DNA of 37,969 nucleotides from Pseudomonadota bacterium (GCA_021325655.1 JAJPGT010000026.1:1-37969); one strand, 5' to 3'. Positions 18,656-26,311 are shown, counted from the first letter of the stretch. Numbers and translations are program-made. Notes: generated by a model from the sequence alone, not told the origin.

Positions 18656-19468
18656 CTATGGCCCGGTGGGGGCGCCGATGAAGCCGTACTTGGCCAAAAT
18701 GGCCTGGCCGTCGCTGGACAGGACTAGGTTCATGAACAGCGCGCCCTGGTCCTTGTGCTGGCCATCCCGCAGCAACACTATGGGATAGGTAGCGATTACG
18801 TTGTACTGGTCCGGAATGTCCAGCGTCACCACACGGTCCTGGGCGGTCTGCGCGTCGGTGACGTAGACGATCCCGGCGTCTGCCTCGCCCAGCGACAGCT
18901 TGGCTAGTACGGCGCGCACGTTCTCCTCGCGCGAGACGAGGTTCGCCTCCACCCGGGCGCGGAAGTCGCTGCCGAAGGCCGGATCGGCGCTCATCGCGTC
19001 CAGCGCCTGCGCGGCGTATTTGGCGATCGGCACGTCTGGGTTGGCGGTCACGTACTTCACCCCCGGAGTGGCCAGGTCCTGGAGCTGGGTAATCCCGGCC
19101 GGATTGTCCCTGGGCATGGCGACCACCAGGCGGTTGCGGGCGAACACGCGCGGCTCGCCCTCGTTCAGTCCTTCCTGCACCAGCATGGTCATCTGGGTGG
19201 TGTCCGCCGAGGCGAAGAGGTCGGCGATACCACCCTGCTCGATCTGGGTGCGCAGCGTCGAGGAGGCCCCAAAGTTGAAGTCCACATTCCAGCCGGTGCG
19301 CTGGGTATAGAGCGTTCCGATCTCCTTAAAGGCGTCGCTGAGCGACGCGGCGGCGTAGATCGTCAGGTTAGATGTGCTGGGCTGGGTGGCGGGCTGGGCC
19401 AGCACGGGCGCCCACAGGACCAGCAGCGCCAGCAGCACGCTGAGCCATGGAACCAGGCGACGGTACAT
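18656..19468 (-). CDS. modA: Molybdate-binding periplasmic-type protein ModA
   Basis: The protein has 270 aa with a Sec signal peptide (MYRRLVPWLSVLLALLVLWAPVLAQ). ModA signatures are NLTIYAAASLSDAFKEIG, FNFGASSTLRTQIEQGG, ADLFASAD, NRLVVAMP and GEADAGIVYVTDA. The protein captures molybdate or tungstate outside the membrane for the ModBC transporter. It is not a lipoprotein. The ATG has GGGGAGG 5 nt upstream. It follows the molybdopterin-domain gene by 66 nt and probably shares its promoter at 20223-20251. Neither modB nor modC is present in the window, so partner components must lie elsewhere. Confidence 0.9.
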   Translation of the reverse strand: MYRRLVPWLSVLLALLVLWAPVLAQPATQPSTSNLTIYAAASLSDAFKEIGTLYTQRTGWNVDFNFGASSTLRTQIEQGGIADLFASADTTQMTMLVQEGLNEGEPRVFARNRLVVAMPRDNPAGITQLQDLATPGVKYVTANPDVPIAKYAAQALDAMSADPAFGSDFRARVEANLVSREENVRAVLAKLSLGEADAGIVYVTDAQTAQDRVVTLDIPDQYNVIATYPIVLLRDGQHKDQGALFMNLVLSSDGQAILAKYGFIGAPTGP

Positions 19469-19534
19469 CCGTTTCCTCCCCTCGACGAGAAACAGTTGCC
19501 GATTTGGACCGCCAGGAGCTACGCGACGGAGGCG

Positions 19535-20074
19535 CTACGAGGCGGTCTGGACGTCCAGCCGGATCAGGTGATTGACGTGACGGCCGCCCCGCTTGTCTCC
19601 CGGCACGACCAAGCGCGCCATTCCCTGCTCGGCCGGGAGGTCCTGTCCGTTCTCCGCATAGGCCACCAGAATGGGCTGGCCGCCGAAATCCGGGTCGATC
19701 TCGCCCCAGGCGATGACCGCCTGATAGCCATCCGAGCCGGTCGCCACCACGTACAAGCGCAGCCTGTCGTTCTTGCGGTTCGGATCCAGCGCTGGCCCAC
19801 CGGCCGCCTGGATTACCTCAAGCAGCGTCGGGCCGCTGAAGGTGGCACTCTCGATGCCCTGCCCACTGCCATACGTGACCGGGAGTGTGAGCGCGGGTAG
19901 CCCAGCGAGGTCGGCGTGGCTGAAGCTCCGCGGCTGCACCACCTTGCCGGTAACTTCCAGGACGTCCGAGGAGTCTACCCCGGCGGCAGGCGCGGGCTGT
20001 GCGCGGGCTGCCGGGCCGAGCAAGGCCAGAATCAGGGCGAAGCAGAGCGGCGCAACGATCCGGATGCGTGACAT
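19535..20074 (-). CDS. Secreted molybdopterin-binding-domain protein (sulfite-oxidase-like fold)
   Basis: The true start is ATG 20074, with GGAGG 8 nt upstream, giving 179 aa; the frame extends to 20224 without homology. A signal peptide (IVAPLCFALILALLGPAARA) is followed by a compact domain. VLEVTGKVVQPRSFSHADLAGLPALTL, FSGPTLLEVIQAAGG, VVATGSDGYQAVIAWGEID and PGDKRGGRHVNHLIRLDV resemble the molybdopterin-binding fold of sulfite oxidases. The conserved Moco-ligating Cys of real sulfite oxidases is absent, so it may not be a redox enzyme. Its pairing with modA suggests a job in molybdate or cofactor handling outside the membrane. Confidence 0.65.
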   Translation of the reverse strand: MSRIRIVAPLCFALILALLGPAARAQPAPAAGVDSSDVLEVTGKVVQPRSFSHADLAGLPALTLPVTYGSGQGIESATFSGPTLLEVIQAAGGPALDPNRKNDRLRLYVVATGSDGYQAVIAWGEIDPDFGGQPILVAYAENGQDLPAEQGMARLVVPGDKRGGRHVNHLIRLDVQTAS

Positions 20075-20222
20075 CACCGCGAACCTCCCTGTAGTGGTCA
20101 TGGCGCGTTCCATCCACATCGCTTGTCTACCCGAACCCAGCCGCCGGACCGGTCGCGAGCGGCTCGCGACCATTGGCGTGGGACCAGCAGCATGACGCGG
20201 CAACAACGCAGCCATGCCTGCC

Positions 20223-20264
20223 ATTGTCTAGGAAAATCGACTATATGACAAGTAAACTAGACAA
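20223..20264 (-). promoter_or_regulatory. Promoter of the molybdopterin-domain/modA operon, flanked by an inverted repeat
   Basis: On the minus strand TTGTCA (-35, 20251-20246) and GACAAT (-10, 20228-20223) are separated by exactly 17 nt in an AT-rich island. A perfect inverted repeat, TTGTCTAG (20224-20231) and CTAGACAA (20257-20264), encloses the core promoter; one arm covers the -10 and the other lies just upstream of the -35. This geometry suits a repressor. The sequence does not match the classic ModE site. The rest of the 433-nt stretch 20075-20507 has a leader of about 140 nt on one side and, on the other, no gene before the plus-strand promoter at 20450. Confidence 0.6.
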
Positions 20265-20449
20265 CCGGGCGTAATCTTTCGTCAGGACCCTTTCCGGCGA
20301 GGACGAGGGCCAGATGACGGCCCTCGCTGCGTCCAGTCGCCGCGCCCCGCCAGCTCCCGCTCTAGCCAGGTGGGTCCCAGCCGCGCTGGTTTGGCTGCGC
20401 CCTGCCCAATGGCCACAGTGGTACCGTACTTTCGTACCGTGCCCACGCA

Positions 20450-20478
20450 TTGACGAGGCGCGGGCTGCCGTCTACACT
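20450..20478 (+). promoter_or_regulatory. Promoter of the leader-peptide unit
   Basis: TTGACG (-35, 20450-20455) and TACACT (-10, 20473-20478) have a 17-nt spacer. Two direct copies of GTACCGT (20421-20427 and 20434-20440, 13-nt period) lie just upstream and could be activator sites. Transcription from here would begin about 25 nt before the leader peptide. Confidence 0.55.
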
Positions 20479-20507
20479 GGCAGTACCTTAGATCAGCGAG
20501 GTGCGAG

Positions 20508-20606
20508 ATGACCCAGAGCATGCTGGCCCGCCAGCTTCCTTACGCGAACGGCGTGATGCCGCTCGTTGCTGCTCGGACTCGTCGCCTCGCTGGAGGACCC
20601 GCGTAG
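20508..20606 (+). CDS. Putative 32-residue leader peptide
   Basis: The ORF has a ribosome site (GAGGTG) 4 nt before ATG 20508 and ends at TAG 20604-20606. The peptide begins MTQSMLARQLPYANG and ends RTRRLAGGPA. It contains no run of a single amino acid that would name a sensed metabolite. Its stop codon falls within the loop of the first hairpin of the following attenuator-like structure, so ribosome position would affect folding. No match to a known leader was recognised. Confidence 0.45.
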   Translation: MTQSMLARQLPYANGVMPLVAARTRRLAGGPA

Positions 20607-20671
20607 CGGGTGTTCTCCCGCAGCTCCAGGGGCCCCGAGTCCGCCATGGACTCGGGGCCCTTTGTTGTCTT
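20591..20671 (+). terminator. Attenuator-like hairpins and intrinsic terminator
   Basis: CCCGC (20598-20602), GCGGG (20606-20610) and CCCGC (20617-20621) allow two mutually exclusive hairpins; TGGAG/CTCCA (20591-20595/20624-20628) can enclose the first. Immediately after comes a 13-bp perfect stem GGGCCCCGAGTCC/GGACTCGGGGCCC (20630-20642/20648-20660, 5-nt loop), followed by TTTGTTGTCTT. The last is a classic intrinsic terminator, the best in the window. Confidence 0.7.
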
Positions 20672-20760
20672 GAGCGCCATGGCGGAAGGAGGTGATACGC
20701 GTGTCGACCGAGCACAGTCCCCCGATCACCCGAGCCTGACGTCACTGAAGGAGCATGGCC

Positions 20761-20955
20761 GTGTTGAACCTGAGGTACTTCGACGATCGTTTCGCGCTGC
20801 AACGCCAGGCGGAGCTGTTACGGCGCGCCGAGCAGAAGCGGCTGATCCAGGCGCTGCGCCAGCAGACGCCGGCAGCGAAGGCCCGGCCGGCTTCCGGGCA
20901 GCGGCGGGGCTGGTCCCTGTGGATTCCACGGTCCGAGCTGCCGCGCGTGTGGTAG
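20761..20955 (+). CDS. Small basic protein downstream of the attenuator
   Basis: AAGGAG (20748-20753) is 7 nt before GTG 20761 but only 1 nt before ATG 20755, so GTG is preferred (64 aa). The sequence is helical and charged (FALQRQAELLRRAEQKRLIQ), with a basic middle and an aromatic end (GWSLWIPRSELPRVW). No family is recognised. A 12-codon ORF with a near-perfect AAGGAGGTGAT site (GTG 20701 to TGA 20739) precedes it. A GC-rich hairpin (21012-21036) follows. This could be a real small protein or the remnant of a lost regulated gene. Confidence 0.35.
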   Translation: MLNLRYFDDRFALQRQAELLRRAEQKRLIQALRQQTPAAKARPASGQRRGWSLWIPRSELPRVW

Positions 20956-21069
20956 GCGTGCCTGTGATGGAGATGCTGGCAATGACGCCACCATTCGACA
21001 ACGGAGATCGCCGGGCCCGGCCGAGGCCGGGGCCCGCCGCCTCCCAGGGCGGGCGGCTTCGAACCCCGC

Positions 21070-21612
21070 TCAGCAGGGTGAGGTGCCTGAACCCGCAAAC
21101 GCCTTCACGGACTGTGCGTCGGGGCTTCGTCGGGTCCCTGTGTGCCGCGCCGGTGGCGGGCCGCCCGGCCCTTGCGGTGGGCAGCCGGACTGGCCGCTGC
21201 CGAGTGTCGAGACGTCAATGCCGAGGTCGAGCGTGGCGGCGTAGCCGTCGCCGCTTTGGGTGACCGTGATGGTGACCGTGGGCAGCAGCAGGTCGTTGTT
21301 AGGTGGTGTCGTTGTCATTCAACGTGTTGCGCTTGCCCCTGGTGGCATACGGCGGCAGGGTGAATACCTGGTCCGAGAGCGCGTCATCGAAGAACAGGTG
21401 CGACGCGAACACCTTGGTTGCGTCTGGATGCACCTTGAAGTGGATGTGGACGGCTCGGCCCGCATACCAGCGGGATAGATGGTGGTGAATTGGCCCCGCC
21501 CGCTGGCGTCGGTGACCTGTACCCCGCGCAGCCAGTTCTGGCCCACCGTGTTGAAGCCGGGGTCGAACACACCCGAGTACTGCCCGAATGAGAAGTGTAC
21601 CGCGCTACGCAT
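21070..21612 (-). pseudogene. Decayed intradiol dioxygenase-like gene
   Basis: Three successive minus-strand frames together spell the C-terminal half of an intradiol ring-cleavage dioxygenase-like protein. Frame one (ATG 21612) gives GQYSGVFDPGFNTVGQNWLRG and GRGQFTTIYP. After a one-base shift near 21473 the next frame gives WYAGRAVHIHFKV, with the iron-site Tyr and His-x-His, then LFFDDALSDQVFTLPPYATR and RNTLNDND. A second shift near 21315 leads to LLLPTVTITVTQSGDGYAATLDLGIDV. The upstream half of the family (before YSG) is missing: the remnant begins inside the end of the MFS gene. Two frameshifts plus N-terminal truncation make this a pseudogene rather than a sequencing slip. Confidence 0.8.
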
Positions 21613-22882
21613 TGATAGCACGGCGGAGGCCTCCGCCGTGCCCCTCCTTCTCCCCGACGAGCATCTCGACCATGCACAGCGCGACGACCAGGCCCGAGGC
21701 GGCGGTGAGCGCGGCGACGGCGAGGATGGCGCTGGGAATGCCCAGGCGGTCGGCGAGTACGCCGGCCAGCAGCGCGCCGATGACGTAGCCGCCGTCGCGC
21801 CAGAGGCGGTACACTCCGACGGCCGAGGCGCGCCACGTGGGCTCGGCCGTGTCGGCCACCGCTGCGAGCAGCGTTGGGTAGACCAGCGCCGTCCCCAGGC
21901 CGAGCAGCGCCAGCGCGCCCACCCAGAGCCAGAGCCCACGCAACGCGACGACGAGGGCGAGCGCGGCGCCCTGGATGAGCATCCCGCCGACGATGAGCCA
22001 CTTGCGCCCGAGCCGATCCGACAGGGCGCCGGTGCCAAGCTGGGCCACGCTCCAGACCGCGGGGTAGATGGCAGCCAGGAACCCCACCTGCTGCAAGTCT
22101 AGCCCGGCAGCAGTGAAGTAGAGCGGGAACAGCCCCCAGGCGACGCCATCGTTCAGGTTATTGACCAGCCCGGCCTGGCTGGCGGAGAACAGCGAGCGGT
22201 CGCGCCAACTCGCCAGCGCGAAGACCTGCCAGAAGGGTGGGCTGGGTGCGGGCAGCCCCGCCAGCCGCGCCTTCTGGCGGGTGTGGCCGTGCGTCTCGCG
22301 CACCAGCAGCGCTGACAGCGCCAGCCCGGCCAGCGCGAACGCCTCGGCCAGCAGGAATGGCTGGGGCCGCAGCGCCGTCACGGCGGCGACGTAACCGGCG
22401 GCGAGCGCCGCAAGCGAGACGGCGAGGTAGCCGGCGAACTCGTTCAGGCCCATCGCCAGCCCGCGCTGGCGCGGCCCGGCGAGGTCGATCTTCATCACGA
22501 CCGTGGTCGACCAGCACAGGCCCTGGTTCGTGCCAAGCAGCAGGTTGGCCGCCACCACCCAGCCCCAGCTCGGCGCCCAGGCCACCAGCAGCGGTGCCGG
22601 CAGGCCGACTAGCCAACCCAGCACGAGCAGCGGCTTGCGTCCGACGCGGTCCGAGAGTCGCCCGGCGGCGAGGTTGGCCAGCGCCTTGACCAGCCCGAAG
22701 CTGACCAGGAAGGACAACGCCGCCACCTGGGAGGTGAGCTGGAAGTCTCGCTCGGCGACCAGCGGCAGCACCCCGCGCTCGACGCCCACCGTCGCGCCGA
22801 CGAAGGCGTTGACCAGCACCAGCAGCGCGAACTGGCGCCAGTTCGCGCGCAGGCCGACGACGACTGGCCCGGCCTGGCTCAT
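21605..22882 (-). CDS. Major facilitator superfamily transporter
   Basis: This 425-aa protein has about twelve membrane helices. Both halves carry the MFS loop motif: AAGRLSDRVGRKPLLV after helix 2 and GALSDRLGRKWLIV after helix 8, the mark of drug/metabolite antiporters and efflux proteins. The start is ATG 22882, overlapping the upstream MBL-rhodanese stop by ATGA; the frame extends upstream without homology. Its place in an operon with a methyltransferase and a sulfur-handling enzyme suggests export of a methylated or toxic product. No ligand can be read from sequence. The C-terminus (GEKEGHGGGLRRAINA) overlaps the dioxygenase remnant. Confidence 0.88.
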   Translation of the reverse strand: MSQAGPVVVGLRANWRQFALLVLVNAFVGATVGVERGVLPLVAERDFQLTSQVAALSFLVSFGLVKALANLAAGRLSDRVGRKPLLVLGWLVGLPAPLLVAWAPSWGWVVAANLLLGTNQGLCWSTTVVMKIDLAGPRQRGLAMGLNEFAGYLAVSLAALAAGYVAAVTALRPQPFLLAEAFALAGLALSALLVRETHGHTRQKARLAGLPAPSPPFWQVFALASWRDRSLFSASQAGLVNNLNDGVAWGLFPLYFTAAGLDLQQVGFLAAIYPAVWSVAQLGTGALSDRLGRKWLIVGGMLIQGAALALVVALRGLWLWVGALALLGLGTALVYPTLLAAVADTAEPTWRASAVGVYRLWRDGGYVIGALLAGVLADRLGIPSAILAVAALTAASGLVVALCMVEMLVGEKEGHGGGLRRAINA

Positions 22883-24279
22883 CCGCTGAGCGCCGCGGCA
22901 TCTGCCTCCCGCTCCAGCCGCCCACCCGCCGCCTGCCAGCCGTTCACCCCGCCGTCCAGGTGGTACAGCGGTCCGAGGCCCACCCGTTCCAGCAGCGAGA
23001 CCGCGATGGTGGAACGAAAGCGGTGGGCGCAGTGGACCGCCAGCGGCTGTCCGTGGGGCAACGCGTGCGCCCGAGCCGGGAGATCGGGCAGTGCCAGGTG
23101 CCATGCGCCGGACAGGTGGCCGGCCTGCCACTCGTCGTCCCAGCGCACGTCGAGCACCGCCAGCTCTGGATGCTCGGTCCGTAAGCGCTCCAGCTCCTGT
23201 ATCGGCACGACCATGGTTGCTGCTACGGGGAGGCCCGCGGCACGCCAGGCCTCGACTCCGCCCTCCAGATGTCCCCGCAGATCGTCGTAGCCGATCCGTA
23301 TCAGCTCGCGGGCCACCTGCTCCCGCGCTCGTTCGGACTCGAGCACGAACACCAGCGGCCGCTCCGGCGGCACGAGCCAGCCGATCCACTGTGAGAAGGG
23401 CGGCTCCAGCGGGATGGCGAGGCTGCCGGGGACGTGTCCGCTCACGAAGGCAACGTGCGAGCGGGTGTCGATGAGCTCCGCACCCCGCTCGAGCAAGGCC
23501 CGCACGGCCTGGGCGGCCAGTGGCGGTAGCTCCGGGAGCTGGTCGAGCAGCGGCGCGCCCCGCTGGTTGAGCGAGCGCATGCGGGCAAAGTAGGCCGGGT
23601 AGCGTGGCAGCCCTTCGAGCGCTGCCCGGACAAACACCTCGGGCTCGACCAGTGCCGCGAAGCGGTTGCGCTGCTTCTCTGCGCCAATCGTCGTCTCGGG
23701 CGCGTCCCCCGCGCCGCTGGCGCAGAAGGAGCCGCCGCCGTGAGTTGGCAGGACACGGGTCGCCTCGGGCAGGCGCAACAGCCGCTGCTGGAGCGTCGCC
23801 CAGGCCTGGCGCGCTAGCCCCGGCGCGTGCTCCTGGCCGAGCAGGTCGGTCCGCGCGATCGTCCCGACCAGCAGCGCCCCGCCACTGAAGAGCGTCGCTG
23901 GCCCCTCGTCGCCTTCGAGCAGATAGGACACGTGCTCCGGCGTGTGGCCCGGGGTTGCCAGGACGCGGAAGCGCAATCGGTCACCCACCCGCACCACATC
24001 ACCGTCGTGGACGCCGAGGTGCGGGAACATCAGGCCCGCGTCGGCGCTCGCCACCAGCGCCGCGCCGTGACGCTCGGCGAGCTGGCGGCCACCCGAGATG
24101 AAGTCGTTGTGGACGTGCGTCTCGAAGGCGTGGGTGATGCGGGCGCCGAGCCTCGCCGCCGTGTGCAGGTACTGGTCGATGTCGCGCTGCGGGTCGACGA
24201 CCGCCGCCGACCCGCTCGCCTCGTCCACCACCAGGTAGGAGGAGTTGCCAAGACCGGGGTAGTGGAAGGCCTGGATCAT
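22879..24279 (-). CDS. Metallo-beta-lactamase / tandem rhodanese protein (persulfide dioxygenase-like)
   Basis: This 466-aa cytoplasmic protein has an N-terminal MBL domain (about 1-240) of the glyoxalase II/persulfide-dioxygenase type: ETHVHNDFISGG, TPGHTPEHVSYLLEGD, GGALLVGTIARTDLLG and PTHGGGSFC. Two rhodanese domains follow. The first (about 255-360, LIDTRSHVAFVSGHVPGSLAIP) has no Cys at its active loop and is likely structural. The second ends in VHCAHRFRSTIAVSLL, with a catalytic Cys, followed by LDGGVNGWQAAGG. Such fusions oxidise or transfer sulfane sulfur. The preferred start is ATG 24279; a start at 24318 adds a basic, non-homologous stretch. It lies 39 nt after the methyltransferase's second stop. 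Confidence 0.88.
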   Translation of the reverse strand: MIQAFHYPGLGNSSYLVVDEASGSAAVVDPQRDIDQYLHTAARLGARITHAFETHVHNDFISGGRQLAERHGAALVASADAGLMFPHLGVHDGDVVRVGDRLRFRVLATPGHTPEHVSYLLEGDEGPATLFSGGALLVGTIARTDLLGQEHAPGLARQAWATLQQRLLRLPEATRVLPTHGGGSFCASGAGDAPETTIGAEKQRNRFAALVEPEVFVRAALEGLPRYPAYFARMRSLNQRGAPLLDQLPELPPLAAQAVRALLERGAELIDTRSHVAFVSGHVPGSLAIPLEPPFSQWIGWLVPPERPLVFVLESERAREQVARELIRIGYDDLRGHLEGGVEAWRAAGLPVAATMVVPIQELERLRTEHPELAVLDVRWDDEWQAGHLSGAWHLALPDLPARAHALPHGQPLAVHCAHRFRSTIAVSLLERVGLGPLYHLDGGVNGWQAAGGRLEREADAAALSG

Positions 24280-24318
24280 GGCTGTTAGATCGCGGCTGCG
24301 CCGCCTTCTCCCCCGCAC

Positions 24319-25098
24319 TCACTTGGGCTTGAAGGCCCGGATGTGGATGCCGCGGGAGCCGAACGCCGCCGCCGACGAACTGGCCGGGGCGCCGGAGAAG
24401 ACGTCGATGCCCGGCCGCGCGTACACCCCGAGAAAGCCGGCCTGCTCGATCAGCGCCTTCGTTTCTGCTTCCAGCAGAGCGCCGGCGATTCAACCGGTCC
24501 AGAGGTCGACGTTGGCCTTCGCGTCCTCCGGGACCGGCTGCTCGACCACGATGTCGGCGATCTGTACCCGCCCGCCGGGCTTGAGCACGCGGAAGATCTC
24601 GCGCCAGACCACGCCCTTGTCCGGGCAGAGGTTGATCACCCCGTTGGAGATGACGACGTCGGCCCAGCCGTCCTCGACCGGCAGCGACTCGGCCAGCCCC
24701 TCGCGGAACTCAACCCAGGGCATGGTGGTCGCGGCCGCGCCGCGGCGCGCCTTGGCGAGCATCGCCGGGGTCATGTCTACCCCGATGACCCGCCCCGTGG
24801 ACCCGACCATCTGGCCGGCGATCAAGCTGTCGAAGCCCGCCCCGCTGCCGACGTCGACGACCCGCTCGCCCGGCCGCAGCGCGCCGAAGACGAACGGGCG
24901 GCCGACTCCGGCGAAGGAGGCGAGGTTCTCGGCCGGCACACACGCGATCAGCTCGGCCGGGTAGCCGAGCATCTCGGCCAACGGGCGGCCGGTATGGAAG
25001 TGGAAGCCCTGCTCAGGCGTCTCGGCGACCGCGCGGTACTCTGCCTGGATGGCGGCGCGCAGGCGCTGGACATTGAGGGCAACGGGCGCAGCGCTCAT
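24319..25098 (-). CDS. ArsM-like SAM methyltransferase, candidate selenoprotein (in-frame TGA)
   Basis: From ATG 25098 (GGAG upstream) the frame encodes a class I methyltransferase: VVDVGSGAGFDSLIAGQMVG (SAM loop), VIGVDMTPAMLAKAR, VVISNGVINLCPDK and IFRVLKPGGRVQIADIV. It reaches ANVDLWTG and then TGA at 24490-24492. Without a shift it continues IAGALLEAETKALIEQAGF and on to GIHIRAFKPK, TGA 24319-24321, giving 259 residues, a normal length for ArsM-like enzymes. In relatives as I recall them, this position reads DLWTGCIAG, a Cys corresponding to one of the ArsM arsenic-binding cysteines. Sec there, or simple truncation, are the alternatives. A hairpin suitable as SECIS follows the TGA. The likely substrate is an arsenic, selenium or other soft-metal(loid) species, by inference. 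Confidence 0.8.
24464..24492 (-). promoter_or_regulatory. Candidate bacterial SECIS element with the UGA codon
   Basis: In the mRNA, UGA (24492-24490) is followed after 11 nt by UCUGCU (24478-24473), a GGA loop (24472-24470) and AGCAGA (24469-24464), a perfect 6-bp stem. The first loop G is 18 nt after the UGA, within the window used by SelB-bound SECIS elements, whose loops also contain G residues. A weaker lower stem can form from AUC and GCC after the UGA with GGC and GAU further down. Confidence 0.6.
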
Positions 25099-25212
25099 CG
25101 CTACACTCCGCTCGGGTTCTGTGTCCAGCCTACCGCCCACCTGCCCTGCTGTCTAATACATGTTTCGCAGGATTGAGATCGATGCTAGTCTATGCGTGAG
25201 CGGGAGGCGCGG

Positions 25213-26097
25213 GTGAATGAGCTGAACTTTCACTGGCTCGAGCTCTTTCGCGAGGTGGCGCGTGCCGGCGGGGTGAGCGCGGCGGCGGCGCGGCTGGCGA
25301 TCAGCCAGCCCTCGGTCTCGGCCCAGGTGCGCGCCTTTGAACGCTCTCTTGGGCTCCCCTTGCTGGAGCGGCGTGGGCGTGGGGTGCGGCTGACCGACCA
25401 GGGCCGACGGGTGCTGGCCTACGCCGACCGCATCTTCACCCTGGCGGAGGACCTGCAGCGCGAAGCGGCCGACCTGCGTGCCGGTACCGCCGGGCGTCTG
25501 GTCGTCGGAGCGAGCACCACCGTGGGGGAGTATGTGCTCCCGGCGGTGCTGGGCCAGTTCCACCAGGAGTGGCCGGCAGTGGAGATCCTGGCGCAGGTGG
25601 CCAACAGCGCCACCGTCGAGGCCCGGCTGCTGGCCGGCGAGTGGGACCTGGGGCTGGTGGGAGAGCCACTCGAGCATCCGCATCTGGTCGCCACCCGCTT
25701 CGCCACCGACAGCATCGTCCTGCTCGCCGCGCCCGAGCATCGCCTGGCCGGACGCCGAATCGAGCCGCGTGACCTGCGGGGCGAGGCGTTCGTCAGCCGC
25801 GAGCCGGGCTCGGCGACCCGCAAGGCGGCCGAGCGCGCGCTGGAGGCGGCCGGGGTGGCGCCGCGGGTGGTGATGGAGCTCGGCAGCAACGACGCGGTCA
25901 AGCGCGCCGTGGCGGCCGGGCTGGGGCTGGCGGCGCTCTCCAGCCGCGCCGTGGTGCCCGAAGTCCAGGCCGGCTGGTTGGTACTGCTGGACGCGCCCTG
26001 GTTCCGCTGCGCGCGCCCGTTGGTGCTGCTGCGCCACCGTGATCGGCTGCTCAGCCGCGTCGAGCAGGCCTTCATTGCGCTGCTCGGGCGCGTGTGA
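25213..26097 (+). CDS. LysR-family transcriptional regulator
   Basis: The preferred start is GTG 25213, with GGGAGG 5 nt upstream, giving 294 aa; ATG 25192 has no ribosome site. The N-terminal winged helix reads LNFHWLELFREVARAGGVSAAAARLAISQPSVSAQVRAFERSLG, cut here only by its wing (LLERRGRGVRLTDQGRRVL). The effector domain begins near GRLVVGASTTVGEYVLPAVL and resembles the CysB/CysL branch. The gene is divergent from the methyltransferase operon across a short AT-richer gap (25099-25212). LysR regulators usually control the adjacent divergent genes, so it probably regulates 25098-21605. The inducer is unknown; a sulfur, selenium or metalloid signal is a guess. Confidence 0.88.
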   Translation: MNELNFHWLELFREVARAGGVSAAAARLAISQPSVSAQVRAFERSLGLPLLERRGRGVRLTDQGRRVLAYADRIFTLAEDLQREAADLRAGTAGRLVVGASTTVGEYVLPAVLGQFHQEWPAVEILAQVANSATVEARLLAGEWDLGLVGEPLEHPHLVATRFATDSIVLLAAPEHRLAGRRIEPRDLRGEAFVSREPGSATRKAAERALEAAGVAPRVVMELGSNDAVKRAVAAGLGLAALSSRAVVPEVQAGWLVLLDAPWFRCARPLVLLRHRDRLLSRVEQAFIALLGRV

Positions 26098-26311
26098 CCG
26101 GGAGCACGCGCGTCCGAGAGCGGCGCACTCCCGCGCCTCTCGCTTCCCTGCGTGAGCCATCCAGCCCGCAGCGTTGCCACTGTCCCGCGGCGCGCCCGAG
26201 GGCGATCAACGAGCGACCGCAGTCCAGCCCAGCGCGACGCTCGCGCGAGATCGTTCATCGGCGTTCTCGTCCTGCATCCTGGCTGGCGTCTGCCGCTGGA
26301 GCGCGAGCGTC

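Noticed and set aside
21051..21075. TTCGAAC motif resembling a tRNA T-loop
   Set aside because: The flanking T-stem does not fully pair, and no acceptor or anticodon stem can be built upstream.
24343..25176. 277-aa plus-strand ORF over the methyltransferase
   Set aside because: It is antisense to conserved methyltransferase motifs and has no recognisable domain.
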